In this document: one piece after another, positions 33,545-42,419 of the stretch
How the letters are laid out: each line of letters begins with the position of its first letter
Numbering within the stretch: position 1 is the stretch's first letter
Assembly: GCA_016716625.1 (NCBI GenBank)
Contig: JADJVJ010000006.1
Location: 372,001 to 436,000, forward strand
Direction: 5' to 3'
DNA from: Nostocoides sp.
GTDB taxonomy: Bacteria; Actinomycetota; Actinomycetes; Actinomycetales; Dermatophilaceae
Length of the DNA stretch: 64,000 nt
Translations under genes and position numbers: made by a program
The notes under the pieces: model-generated
What the model was told of the DNA's origin: nothing
The model's input: only the letters and a program-made list of their open reading frames with translations
Databases searched by the model: none

Positions 33545-33568
33545 ACCATAGCGGCCAATGACTAGGGT
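33545..33568. promoter_or_regulatory. Back-to-back leaderless promoters, NCS2 permease and SDR
   Basis: TATGGT (33550-33545, minus) and TAGGGT (33563-33568, plus) stand 12 bases apart, each exactly seven bases from its start codon. Each promoter's -35 region must overlap the other's -10 box or transcribed region, so the two probably compete. Confidence 0.6.
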
Positions 33569-33575
33569 CTGCGTC

Positions 33576-34445
33576 ATGAGGCTCACCCGTCGGAAAACCC
33601 GATCGACACCCCCCGACTCACGCGCACCATACGCACCACGGGTCTCGATCGTCACCGGCGGCGCGAGCGGGATTGGGGCCGCCCTCGCCACCGAACTCGT
33701 CGCGCGCGGCGGCACGGTCGTCCTCGCCGATCTTGACGGCCCAAGGGTCGAAGCGGTCGCCGCGCGGCTCACCCTCGGGGGTCCGGGGCGAGCCACCGCT
33801 CGGGTTCTCGACGTCACCGACCGGATCGCGCTCACCGACCTCGTCGATGGCACGGTGCGGATGCATGGGCGGCTGGATCTCATGTGCAACAACGCCGGCA
33901 TCCTCTTCACCGGCCCGTTCGCCGAACTCACCGAACGACACTGGGACACCGCGCTTGCGGTCAACCTGCGGGCCGTTGTCGACGGCACTGCCGCGGCATA
34001 CCGGCACATGGCGCGCGCCGGCCAGGGGGCAATCCTCAACACCGGCTCGCTCGCCGGGCTCATCCCCGGCGCCTCGATGACCCCCTATGTCACCTCGAAG
34101 TATGCCGTCGTCGGCTTCACCCAGGCGCTGCGGGCCGAAGCCCATCGGGCCGGGGTGCGGGTCTGTGTCCTCTGTCCCGGATTCACCGAGACCCCGCTCA
34201 TCGACGCCCCCTTCGAGCCGACGGCCTCCTATCGCTCGGGGAGTTTTCGGACCAACGCGCGACTGCTGCAACCGAGGCTCATGACCCCCGAGCGGGTCGC
34301 CCTGGCCGCTCTCGAGGGCGTCGCCAAGAACCGCGGGGTCATCACCGTGGGCGCCAGCGCGGCGGTGCTCTCGCGTGCGCAGCGGTTCGCCCCCAAGGTC
34401 GTCGAGGTTGGCAACCGGGTCCACGCCTGGCGTTCGAGTCGTTAG
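33576..34445 (+). CDS. Short-chain dehydrogenase/reductase
   Basis: 289 residues from ATG 33576, chosen for TAGGGT seven bases upstream. Classical SDR pattern: cofactor motif TGGASGIG near residue 28, LMCNNAGIL, NTGSLAG with the catalytic Ser, and the YVTSKYAVVGF catalytic Tyr-Lys pair. An acidic residue after the second strand (DLDGPR) suggests NAD rather than NADP. The substrate is unknown. Its TAG stop is the first half of the next gene's -10 box. Confidence 0.88.
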   Translation: MRLTRRKTRSTPPDSRAPYAPRVSIVTGGASGIGAALATELVARGGTVVLADLDGPRVEAVAARLTLGGPGRATARVLDVTDRIALTDLVDGTVRMHGRLDLMCNNAGILFTGPFAELTERHWDTALAVNLRAVVDGTAAAYRHMARAGQGAILNTGSLAGLIPGASMTPYVTSKYAVVGFTQALRAEAHRAGVRVCVLCPGFTETPLIDAPFEPTASYRSGSFRTNARLLQPRLMTPERVALAALEGVAKNRGVITVGASAAVLSRAQRFAPKVVEVGNRVHAWRSSR

Positions 34446-34448
34446 GCT
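34443..34448 (+). promoter_or_regulatory. -10 box whose TAG is the stop codon of the preceding gene (DUF2530 gene)
   Basis: TAGGCT: TAG (34443-34445) ends the SDR gene, and GTG 34455 begins six bases after the hexamer. It is the only plus-strand example of the four fused junctions. Confidence 0.6.
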
Positions 34449-34454
34449 GGCCCC

Positions 34455-34745
34455 GTGATCGTCGCGGGTGAGCCAGGTGGACAGGGGGCGGACAACGCCA
34501 CCGACCCGATGGTCTGTATGCCGCTCGCTCCCCTGGCCGTGCCGACCCGCCGGATCATCCGGATCGGCCTCGCGCTCTGGGCCCTGGCTCTCGTGGTCAC
34601 TCTCGCGGTACCGGCGCTGCGCAGCGAGGAACGGTCCTGGTGGCCGTGGGCGTGTGTCGCCGGACTCGGGCTGGGGATGCTCGGCTACACCTACGTGGCC
34701 CGGGGGCGCGGCAATGCCGTGGGCGCCGAGGAACCTCCCCTTTAG
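34455..34745 (+). CDS. DUF2530 membrane protein
   Basis: 96 residues from GTG. A polar N-terminus of about 35 residues precedes two hydrophobic segments (IGLALWALALVVTLAVPAL and WWPWACVAGLGLGMLGYTY), the DUF2530 layout. It lies beside the DUF3027 and CspB-like genes as in many actinobacteria. The function is unknown. Its TAG stop overlaps the TAA of the convergent DUF3027 gene in the four bases TTAG at 34742-34745. Confidence 0.8.
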   Translation: MIVAGEPGGQGADNATDPMVCMPLAPLAVPTRRIIRIGLALWALALVVTLAVPALRSEERSWWPWACVAGLGLGMLGYTYVARGRGNAVGAEEPPL

Positions 34746-35503
34746 GCGAGGTCGAGGCGGAAGTCGTCGATGATCGGCGGCGGGATCCGCTCCGGTTCCA
34801 CCTGGTCGACGTCGACCTCGGAATGGGCTCCGCAGCCATGGTCGAGGGCGACCACACGGCCGTCGCTCGGGGACCATTCGTTGGCGCACACCCCGAAGAC
34901 CGCACGAAGCGCGCCGGCCATCGGGACGAAGAAACCGCAACTCGCGCACGGTGCGGGTGCCTTGACCGCGACCGGGTCGCTCGGCCCGGCGGCCCCGGCG
35001 TACCAGCGACTCGCGGCGACCTCGCGGCCCTCGGCGGAGAGCACCCGCAGTCGACCCAGCCCCAGCTCCCAGAGCGCGAGCCGGTCGGCGTCCTCATCCC
35101 CGGTCGCCTCGAACCCGGCCTCGAGGAGGGGGTCGTCGGCGACATACGCGGTGGTGTCCCCGGGTCCGAGGTCACCGGGAGCGAGCCGATCGGCATACGG
35201 GACCCACGGCGGCGAGAGGAGTGCGCCCTCACCGGGGACCAGGGTGGTTTCGCACACGGTCGCGACCTTGCCCCGCGGCACCCGGGCGACCGACACGGCC
35301 CACCGCCACCCGGGGTAGGCGCGGGCAGCGCAGGTGAAGTAGTGCACCCCGAGCCGCTCCTGCAGCATCTCGAAGCCGGCCTCGGCACCGATCGCGCCGG
35401 GCTCGGCGAACTCCTCGAGGGCCGCTCGGGCGGCGGCGGCCGCCGCGGGCTCCGCGAGGACCTTGTCGATCTTCAGCGCCGGCGCCCGCGTCGGGATGCT
35501 CAC
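34742..35503 (-). CDS. DUF3027 protein
   Basis: 253 residues from GTG 35503, which overlaps the TGA of the cold-shock gene (GTGA), so the two are coupled. Typical DUF3027 segments are LGVHYFTCAARAYPGWRWAVSVAR, the CASCGFFVP cysteine pair and CANEWSPSDGRVVALDHGCGAHSE. The cysteines (C-x2-C and later two) could bind zinc. The function is unknown. The coupling to a CspB-like RNA-binding protein suggests work in RNA metabolism, but only by context. Confidence 0.85.
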   Translation of the reverse strand: MSIPTRAPALKIDKVLAEPAAAAAARAALEEFAEPGAIGAEAGFEMLQERLGVHYFTCAARAYPGWRWAVSVARVPRGKVATVCETTLVPGEGALLSPPWVPYADRLAPGDLGPGDTTAYVADDPLLEAGFEATGDEDADRLALWELGLGRLRVLSAEGREVAASRWYAGAAGPSDPVAVKAPAPCASCGFFVPMAGALRAVFGVCANEWSPSDGRVVALDHGCGAHSEVDVDQVEPERIPPPIIDDFRLDLA

Positions 35504-35901
35504 AGTTCGAGGTCCCCGGCGACGGCACGCAGGACGGCAGCCACCTGGTTGCCGTGCGCCTTGTCGGGGTAGTGACCGCGGCGAAGTGACTCCGAGACCG
35601 AGTCGAGGAGTTTGATGACGTCCTCGACGATGACCACCATCTCGTCGGCCGGCTTGCGGTCCCGGACCCGTCGGTTCACGGCGACCGAAGGCGCCGGATC
35701 GAGCAGTCGGACCGCGAGCGCCTGCGCGCCGCGGCGGCCTTCGGCGATGCTGAACTCGATGCGCGCACCACCCTTGAGCGTTGTCACGCCCGCGGGCAAT
35801 GCGGACGCGGGCACGAAGACATCGCCCTCGCCCCCCTCCTCGATGGAGACGAACCCGAAGCCTCTGTCGGCGTCGAAGAACTTGACCCGTCCTGTGGGCA
35901 C
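35500..35901 (-). CDS. CspB-like cold-shock protein with C-terminal extension
   Basis: 133 residues from GTG 35901 with AAAGG upstream. The cold-shock domain VPTGRVKFFDADRGFGFVSI carries RNP1, and DVFVPASALP is the RNP2 region with Pro for His. Residues 70-133 form an extra helical part. This matches the longer mycobacterial CspB in length and layout. It likely binds single-stranded RNA or DNA. It is the first gene of the two-gene unit with DUF3027. Confidence 0.9.
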   Translation of the reverse strand: MPTGRVKFFDADRGFGFVSIEEGGEGDVFVPASALPAGVTTLKGGARIEFSIAEGRRGAQALAVRLLDPAPSVAVNRRVRDRKPADEMVVIVEDVIKLLDSVSESLRRGHYPDKAHGNQVAAVLRAVAGDLEL

Positions 35902-36062
35902 AGCGCACCTTTTCGATTGCAACAATGAGCGACGCCAAGGGGCGCCACCCCTAGGCTATCCCGCCAGTTCATTCCGGCGCTCCCCCCTTTCCTTGGGCGG
36001 GGCTTGGACCATGCCCGGAAACTCGCGTGCCTCATGTCGTAGGCCTCTGCGAGCATGGCCCG

Positions 36063-37352
36063 ATGACCGCGACCGCCAGCGAGCCCGTCTCGGCCCGGAC
36101 CTTCTGGGCGGACCTGCCGCGACCCGGTCGCTGGCTGCTTGCCACGACGACGGCCTCCACCATCGGTCGAGGCATGACGTTGCCCTTCACGGTCATCTAC
36201 CTCCATGAGGTCCGTGGTGTGAGCCTGGCGGTGTCCGGGGTGCTCATGGGGGTCATCGCCCTCGTCGCCCTCATCGTCACCGGGCCCGTCGGGGTGCTCA
36301 CCGACCGATTCGGCGCCCGTCGGATGCTCCTCTGGGGCAACACCTGCCAGTCCGTCGGCGCCCTACTCATCGGGTTCGGCACCACCGTCCCGGTGCTCGG
36401 CCTGGGTTTGGCGCTCCTCGGGGCCTCCTTCGGCATCGGATGGCCTGCGTTCAACGCACTCATCTCGGCAGTGGTCTCCGGGGCGGTGCGCACCCAGTTC
36501 TTCGGGATCAACTTCGCCCTGCTCAACCTCGGTATCGGGATCGGCGGGGTCCTCGGCGGCCTGCTCGCCGATGTCACCAGGGCGTGGACGTTCACCGTGC
36601 TCTTCCTCGTCGACGCGCTGTGTGGACTCATCCCGATCGGGCTGCTCCTCGGGCCGTTGCGGCACGTGCATGGCCGGGCGCAGGTGCCCGCCGACGCCGA
36701 CGAGGGCCACCCGTCGTCGTACCTGCGGATCATCCGCCAACCGGCGATGGCCTGGATGACGACACTGACCTTCGTCGGCAGCCTCGTCGGTTACGGGCAG
36801 ATGGAGGCCGGGTTCCCGGCGTTCGCGCGTCAGGTCAGCGAGGTGTCGACTCGGACCGTGGGCTTCGCCTTCGCGATCAACACCGTCGTCATCGTCGGCA
36901 CCCAGTTCCTCGTGCTGCGCTGGATCGTCGGTCGGCGGCGGACCCGGGTGTTCCTCGTCCTCATCGGCCTCTGGGCGGGGGCATGGGCGTTGCTCTGGGT
37001 CACCGTCGCCGTGCCGGGGACCCTGCTCGCCGCCATACTCGTCTGCGCTTTCCACGTCCTCTTCGGGGTCGGGGAGACCATGCTCAACCCGACCCTTCCG
37101 GCCATCGTCAACGACCTCGCGCCAGCCCACCTGCGCGGTCGGTACAACGCGGCGAGCGCCCTGGCCTTCCAACTCGGGGCCATCGCTGCGCCGGTGTCGG
37201 CGGGGGTGCTGCTCGGGCGTGGTTGGGCCGGCGGGTTCATCGGTCTACTGCTCGGCGGCCTCGCCCTGATGGTGCTCCTCGCCTTGGCGCTGGAGCGCCG
37301 GATCACCCCGGTGGTCAATGGGGTCGAGCCGGTCGAACCGATCAGCCGGTGA
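36063..37352 (+). CDS. MFS transporter
   Basis: 429 residues from ATG 36063; ATG 36027 in the same frame is an alternative. Twelve membrane segments, with loop motif GPVGVLTDRFGARRMLLWGN after TM2 and an equivalent FLVLRWIVGRRRTRVF in the second half. The gene beside cspB/DUF3027 in mycobacteria is also an MFS permease of unknown substrate. No convincing -10 box or ribosome binding site is visible at either start. It overlaps the convergent gene by 11 bases. Confidence 0.82.
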   Translation: MTATASEPVSARTFWADLPRPGRWLLATTTASTIGRGMTLPFTVIYLHEVRGVSLAVSGVLMGVIALVALIVTGPVGVLTDRFGARRMLLWGNTCQSVGALLIGFGTTVPVLGLGLALLGASFGIGWPAFNALISAVVSGAVRTQFFGINFALLNLGIGIGGVLGGLLADVTRAWTFTVLFLVDALCGLIPIGLLLGPLRHVHGRAQVPADADEGHPSSYLRIIRQPAMAWMTTLTFVGSLVGYGQMEAGFPAFARQVSEVSTRTVGFAFAINTVVIVGTQFLVLRWIVGRRRTRVFLVLIGLWAGAWALLWVTVAVPGTLLAAILVCAFHVLFGVGETMLNPTLPAIVNDLAPAHLRGRYNAASALAFQLGAIAAPVSAGVLLGRGWAGGFIGLLLGGLALMVLLALALERRITPVVNGVEPVEPISR

Positions 37353-38226
37353 CCGCGACGAGGGTGGCCTTCGCGCCGTCCTTGACCGCGAGCACGCGAA
37401 CCGTCGCCCCGGTGACGACACCGGCCGCCCCGCCACGACCGTATGTCGTACTGCCGGTGAGTGCGTAGGTCGCCTCGAACCCGTCCGAGCTCTTCACCGT
37501 GAGGCTCTTGCCGGCCTCAACCTTGGTCACCGCGCCGGTCTGGATGAGCATCGCGGTGGGAGTTCCGGAGAGCGCGGTGACGAACTCGCCGTGAAGCACC
37601 GCGCCCATGCCGACGCCGCCGCCCTGGCCCATCCGATCGTTCGGACCCATCGGGCTGTTTGGACCCGTCGGGCTGTTCGGCCTGTTCGGGCCCATCGGGC
37701 CGCCCTGGCCCATCGGGCTGTTCGGCCCCATCGGGCCGCCCTGGCCCTGGCCCTGCCACTGGTGATGGACCCGGTCACGGACGGATCCCCCACCCATGCC
37801 CGGACCGTTGCCGTGCCGCATACCGTTGTTTGCCTCGTGCCGGCCCTGACCGGAGGACCTGTCCCAGCCGCGCTCATCCCATCCGCCGCGACCACCGCGG
37901 GCGAGTGCACCGATCCCGAGACCGATCGCCGCGATGACCGCCAGCGTCGCCAAGGAGGCTGCGAGGATCGTGGCGATCCGCCCGCCCCGAGTCGAGGTCG
38001 CCTCTCGCCAACTGGCCCCGATCCGCTCGCCGATGCCAGGCCGGGCCGGGGGCACCGGGGCGAGGCTCCCGGAGTCGCCGTGCCCGCTCGGGGCCGGCCC
38101 TAGGTCACTGTCCGAGCGCAGGGCCTGCTCGTCCGCGGTCGGCAGGACCTCCGTCGGCTCCGAGGCGGCCGGGGTCGCCATGGGGTCGTCGCCGGGTGCA
38201 GGGGTGTTCGGGGTGTCCTTGGCCAT
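37342..38226 (-). CDS. Membrane-anchored protein with Gly-Pro-Met/Asn repeats
   Basis: 294 residues. A charged N-terminus of about 80 residues precedes one membrane helix (IATILAASLATLAVIAAIGLGIGAL). The outer part first has a Gly/Arg/His stretch, then imperfect GGPMGPNSPMGQ-type repeats (about residues 155-200, DNA 37630-37760), then a small beta-rich domain (FVTALSGTPTAMLIQTGAVTK...) resembling DUF5666. GACAAT six bases before the ATG may be its -10 box. The function is unknown; a surface or periplasmic role fits. Confidence 0.68.
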   Translation of the reverse strand: MAKDTPNTPAPGDDPMATPAASEPTEVLPTADEQALRSDSDLGPAPSGHGDSGSLAPVPPARPGIGERIGASWREATSTRGGRIATILAASLATLAVIAAIGLGIGALARGGRGGWDERGWDRSSGQGRHEANNGMRHGNGPGMGGGSVRDRVHHQWQGQGQGGPMGPNSPMGQGGPMGPNRPNSPTGPNSPMGPNDRMGQGGGVGMGAVLHGEFVTALSGTPTAMLIQTGAVTKVEAGKSLTVKSSDGFEATYALTGSTTYGRGGAAGVVTGATVRVLAVKDGAKATLVAVTG

Positions 38227-38297
38227 GGCGCCATTGTCACCGCCGAGCGGTCATCAAGGGTGCGCGGGCGGCATACTCAAAGGCTCTTCACAGCAAC

Positions 38298-39266
38298 TCA
38301 CAGGTTGCCGTTCTCGGCGCTCGCTCCCCCGGCGAGCGCACGGACGACCCGGGACGGCGAGGGGCGGCCCAGGTGTCCGGCGAGCCACGCAGAGGTCGCG
38401 GCGAGGGCATCGAGGTCGACCCCGGTGTGCACCCCGAGGCCGTGCAGGGCCCACAGCAGGTCCTCGGTGGCCAGGTTGCCGGTGGCGCTCTTGGCGTAGG
38501 GGCATCCCCCGAGCCCGCCGGCGGAGGCGTCGACGATGGTGATGCCTTCGCGCAGGGCCGTCACGGTATTCGCGAGGGCCTGCCCGTAGGTGTCGTGGAA
38601 GTGCACCGCGGTGGTGTCCCGCGCGATGCCCGCGGAGCCGAGGGCGTCAAGAAGGGCGACGACGTGCCCTGGGGTCGCGACGCCGATGGTGTCACCGATG
38701 GACAGTTCCTGGCAGCCCAGGTCCATCAGGGCACGGGCCACGTGGACCACCGACGCCACCGGGACCGGCCCCTCCCAGGGATCACCGAAGCACATGGAGA
38801 CGTAGGCTCGAACCCAGAGCCCCTGTTCGCGGGCCTGCTCCACGACGGGCTCGAACATGGCCAGCGACTCCGCCACCGAACGGCCGAGGTTGCGCTGGGC
38901 AAAGGTCTGTGTGGCGCTACCGAAAACGGCGATCGCGCGCACGCCGAGAGCGAGCGCTCGGTCGAGCCCGCGAACGTTGGGGACGAGCACCGGGGCGTTC
39001 GTGGACCGGCCGAGCTCGCCGAGATCGGCGAGCAACTCCTCGGCGTCGGCCAGTTGCGGGACCCAGCGCGGGCTGACGAAAGAGGTCGTTTCGACCACCG
39101 GGAGGCCGGCGGCAAAGAGCCGACGGACGAGTTCGGCCTTGACCGCCACCGGGACGACCGTCGATTCGTTCTGCAGACCGTCCCGCGCGCCCACCTCATA
39201 GATCCGCACGGCTGCCGGCAGACCGGCGACCGGGTGGACCGCGGGCAGCCCCGCCATACGACTCAC
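38298..39266 (-). CDS. Hydroxymethylglutaryl-CoA lyase
   Basis: 322 residues from GTG 39266. The TIM-barrel start RIYEVGARDGLQNE, metal ligands in the HFHDTYGQALAN stretch, and the signature GLGGCPYAKSATGNLATEDL with the catalytic Cys identify HMG-CoA lyase, which cleaves HMG-CoA to acetyl-CoA and acetoacetate in leucine degradation. TAGGAT at 39278-39273 is six bases upstream (leaderless). The acyl-CoA dehydrogenase at 58.6 kb may serve related catabolism. Confidence 0.92.
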   Translation of the reverse strand: MSRMAGLPAVHPVAGLPAAVRIYEVGARDGLQNESTVVPVAVKAELVRRLFAAGLPVVETTSFVSPRWVPQLADAEELLADLGELGRSTNAPVLVPNVRGLDRALALGVRAIAVFGSATQTFAQRNLGRSVAESLAMFEPVVEQAREQGLWVRAYVSMCFGDPWEGPVPVASVVHVARALMDLGCQELSIGDTIGVATPGHVVALLDALGSAGIARDTTAVHFHDTYGQALANTVTALREGITIVDASAGGLGGCPYAKSATGNLATEDLLWALHGLGVHTGVDLDALAATSAWLAGHLGRPSPSRVVRALAGGASAENGNL

Positions 39267-39418
39267 ACCTCGATCCTAGGACGGGGCCCAAGATTGTGCG
39301 GCCGACGACCCATCACGAGGGCGCCGCCCGAGGCCATGAGGACGAGGCCGAGAGCGACCTGCCCCGGCATTCGGCGAGCGTCCAGCAAACTCCCAGCCTA
39401 AACCCACACACTGGCTCG

Positions 39419-40126
39419 GTGAGCTCTCCCACCCCCGAGGCCAAGTTACTCGTCGTCGAGGACGAGCCGAACATTCGCGAACTGCTCGCGACTTCGCTGA
39501 AGTTTGCGGGGTTCGACGTCGCGACCGCCGGGTCCGGGGCCGAGGCCCTGCGGGTCGCCACCACCCACGAACCCGACCTCTGTGTGCTCGACGTCATGCT
39601 CCCCGACATGGACGGCTTCGAGGTGACTCGTCGGCTCCGCGAACGGGGGCGGCACCTGCCCATCGTCTTCGTCACCGCGCGAGACTCGGTGGACGACAAA
39701 ATCACCGGCCTCACCGTCGGCGGGGACGACTACGTGACCAAGCCGTTCAGCCTCGAGGAAGTCGTTGCCCGGATTCGGGCCGTGCTGCGACGCACCCGCG
39801 GCGGCGCGGAGGACCGCCCGGTGCTGAGCTTCGCCGATCTCGTCCTCGACGAGGACTCGCACGAGGTGCGGCGCGCCGGCCGGGTCATCGAGACCAGCCC
39901 GACCGAGTTCAAGCTGCTGCGCTACCTGCTGCTCAACCCCAACCGGGTGCTCTCCAAGGCCCAAATCCTCGACCACGTCTGGGACTACGACTTCCGCGGC
40001 GAGGCCGGCATCGTCGAGTCCTACATTTCCTACCTGCGCCGCAAGATCGACTCCGAGGGCCTGCCGCCGCTCATCCACACCAAGCGCGGGGTGGGCTATG
40101 TGCTGCGGCTGCCCCCGCCGGCATAG
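39419..40126 (+). CDS. OmpR-family response regulator
   Basis: 235 residues from GTG 39419. The receiver domain shows VVEDEPNIREL, the phosphorylated Asp in DLCVLDVMLPDMDGF, VTARD and the Lys in DDYVTKPFS. The winged helix follows, with SPTEFKLLRYLLLNPNRVLSKAQILDHVW and SYISYLRRKID. Sequence character is close to TcrX/TrcR-type regulators. It forms a unit with the kinase six bases downstream. The signal and target genes are unknown. Confidence 0.95.
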   Translation: MSSPTPEAKLLVVEDEPNIRELLATSLKFAGFDVATAGSGAEALRVATTHEPDLCVLDVMLPDMDGFEVTRRLRERGRHLPIVFVTARDSVDDKITGLTVGGDDYVTKPFSLEEVVARIRAVLRRTRGGAEDRPVLSFADLVLDEDSHEVRRAGRVIETSPTEFKLLRYLLLNPNRVLSKAQILDHVWDYDFRGEAGIVESYISYLRRKIDSEGLPPLIHTKRGVGYVLRLPPPA

Positions 40127-40132
40127 CCCCTC

Positions 40133-41608
40133 ATGAGCACCCCATCGGAGCACCCGGGGACCCGCCGCCCCACCGAACACGTCATCAAGCGGCTCGAGTC
40201 GATGCCGCTGCGGATCCGCCTGGTCGCGATCGTCCTCAGCCTGCTCACCGCTGCCCTCGTGCTGACCTCGCTGACGACGGCATACCTGATGCGCACCGAC
40301 CTGTTGGACCGCGTTGACGCGGAATTGAGCAACGTCGTTCGTCCGGTCGCCACCCAAGCCATTCAGGACCTCCTCGACAAGCGGAGCGTCGTCCCGACGG
40401 GGTACGCCTTCGTCCTGCAGATGGCCGACGGCAGCGACACCCGGGTGTCGCTGACCCCCACCGGCGAGACCGACGCACCCGACGTGCCGGTCCTGCTGCC
40501 GAGCGACGCCCGGGTCCGCTCGGGTGAGCCGTTCACGGTACGCTCCGTCGGCTCGACGGCCCAGTGGCGAATCATCGCCAGCTCGGTCTCCGGCGGGCAG
40601 GCAACCGTGGCGGTCGGCATCCCGCTGAAGTCGGTCTCGCGAACCACCACGCAACTCCTGGTGACAACCGGGTTGATCAGCGCGGCCGTCCTTGCGCTCT
40701 CCCTGCTTCTTGGCTGGTATGCCGTGAAGCGCGCCTTCCGTCCGCTGACCCGGATCGAAGACACCGCCTCGGCGATCGCCAAGGGCGACCTCAGCCGGCG
40801 GATCCCGGTACGGGCCGCGGACGACGAGGTGGCCTCGCTTTCGCACAGCCTCAACGAGATGCTCGCCCAGATCGAGACCTCCTTCCTGGTCCGGGAGGCC
40901 TCCGAGGAGCGGATGCGGCAGTTCGTCACCGATGCCTCGCACGAGCTGCGTACCCCGCTGGCCACGGTCCGGGGGTATGCCGAGCTCTACCGGCAGGGTG
41001 CCGTGCGTGACCCCGAGGCGGTGGCCTCGGCGATGGAGCGGATCGAGTCCGAGAGCGAGCGGATGAGCGGGCTCGTCGAGGATCTGCTCACCCTGGCTCG
41101 CCTTGGCCAGGGGCCGGAAACCCCGATGGCCCCGGTCGACCTGACCGTCCTCGCGGCGGATGCGGTGGCCGATGCCCGGGTCCGGGCGCCCGACCGGCAT
41201 TTCAGCTTGGTCGGGCTCGGCGGACCGGTGACGCCCACCGTTGTCCTGGCCTCCGAGCCGCGGATCCGTCAGGTCGTCACCAACCTCGTCGCCAACGCCC
41301 TGCGGCATACACCTGCGGGCACGCCAGTGGAGATCGCGGTGGGTTTGCACGACGGCGAGGGGGTGCTCGAGGTACGCGACCACGGTGACGGTGTCCCGCC
41401 GCAGGCCCGGGCCAAGGTCTTCGAACGCTTCTACCGGGCGGATCCGGCCCGGGGGCGGGTCATGGGTGGCGGTAACGGTCTCGGGCTCGCCATCGTCGCG
41501 GCGATCATCACCCAACACTCCGGCCGGGTCGGCGTCGCGGAGACCCCGGGCGGCGGTGCGACCTTCGTCGTGCGGCTCCCGGCGGCGGGTGGGCCTCAGG
41601 ACTCCTGA
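40133..41608 (+). CDS. Sensor histidine kinase
   Basis: 491 residues. Two membrane helices (about residues 26-46 and 170-190) flank an extracytoplasmic domain; then come HAMP, HisKA with FVTDASHELRTPLATVRGY, and HATPase with NLVANALRHTP, the GDGVPP loop and GNGLGLAIV. It phosphorylates the regulator encoded just upstream. The 3' end overlaps the convergent Nudix gene by 13 bases. Confidence 0.95.
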   Translation: MSTPSEHPGTRRPTEHVIKRLESMPLRIRLVAIVLSLLTAALVLTSLTTAYLMRTDLLDRVDAELSNVVRPVATQAIQDLLDKRSVVPTGYAFVLQMADGSDTRVSLTPTGETDAPDVPVLLPSDARVRSGEPFTVRSVGSTAQWRIIASSVSGGQATVAVGIPLKSVSRTTTQLLVTTGLISAAVLALSLLLGWYAVKRAFRPLTRIEDTASAIAKGDLSRRIPVRAADDEVASLSHSLNEMLAQIETSFLVREASEERMRQFVTDASHELRTPLATVRGYAELYRQGAVRDPEAVASAMERIESESERMSGLVEDLLTLARLGQGPETPMAPVDLTVLAADAVADARVRAPDRHFSLVGLGGPVTPTVVLASEPRIRQVVTNLVANALRHTPAGTPVEIAVGLHDGEGVLEVRDHGDGVPPQARAKVFERFYRADPARGRVMGGGNGLGLAIVAAIITQHSGRVGVAETPGGGATFVVRLPAAGGPQDS

Positions 41609-42396
41609 GCCGACCCTGCCGTGGGCAGGTCCGGGGTGAGGAGCGGCTCGATGACGGGCCACCAGAACGCGGCCGAGCAGAGGTGCCGCAGTTCGGAGGC
41701 GGTCACCCAGCGGCGGTCGGTGGTGTCCGGGTATGCCGAGGACAGTGCGGGCCTGCGATCGGCGAGGGTCGCGACATACATCTGCAGGAGGTCCTCCCCC
41801 ACGGCCCGAAAGTTGTCCACCGGCGGGGTGAGGAAACGCTCGTAGCCATAGGGGACGAGACTGTCCGCACTCAGGCACAGCCCGGTCTCCTCAGCGACCT
41901 CGCGCACCGCCGCCTCGCGCACTCCCTCCCCCGCCGTACGCCGACCGCCGGGGAAGTTCCACTCCCCTCGGCGCCGGCTGCGCACGAGCGCGAAGTCCCC
42001 CAAGCAGTCCCGGATGATGACCACCGCCGCGAAGACTCGGCTTTCGGCAACCTCGTGCGGGGCGCGGAACAGGTCCACATCGGCCAGGCGCCCGGGGGCC
42101 ACCTGGGCTCCGCTGATCCGAGCGATTCCCTTGTCCCCGTGACGTTTTCGCATCCGTAGCCCGCTGTCAACGAGGATTCTCAGGAGCTGCCTGGTCTCGA
42201 TCGGAAGGGCGCCGGCCGCGACCAGCGCGTGGTAGCGCTCGGCGGGGACGTCGTAGTGATCACCCTCAAAGGCTCGGCGCGGGATGCCGGCTGCGGCGGC
42301 GAAGGCGTGCAACTCCGCCACGCTGTTGTCGCTGACCAGGTGCGACCAGAGTCGGCCGTGCGCCGACCACCGCGGTCGGTCGACGTAGATGGCCAC
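41596..42396 (-). CDS. DUF4031-Nudix hydrolase fusion
   Basis: 266 residues from GTG 42396. The first 85 residues (AIYVDRPRWSAHGRLWSHLVSD ... GDHYDVPAERY) are a DUF4031 domain. The second half has a complete Nudix box GRRTAGEGVREAAVREVAEETGL, so it should hydrolyse a nucleoside diphosphate derivative. TACAGT at 42408-42403 lies six bases before the GTG. The paired DnaA boxes lie 24 bases upstream of the start, between it and the WXG100 gene. Confidence 0.87.
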   Translation of the reverse strand: MAIYVDRPRWSAHGRLWSHLVSDNSVAELHAFAAAAGIPRRAFEGDHYDVPAERYHALVAAGALPIETRQLLRILVDSGLRMRKRHGDKGIARISGAQVAPGRLADVDLFRAPHEVAESRVFAAVVIIRDCLGDFALVRSRRRGEWNFPGGRRTAGEGVREAAVREVAEETGLCLSADSLVPYGYERFLTPPVDNFRAVGEDLLQMYVATLADRRPALSSAYPDTTDRRWVTASELRHLCSAAFWWPVIEPLLTPDLPTAGSAQES

Positions 42397-42419
42397 CTCG
42401 CCACTGTATGGCGTCCCGC

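Noticed and set aside
39446..41878. Open frame of 810 codons on the minus strand
   Set aside because: Antisense to the response regulator and kinase genes, both identified by full motif sets.
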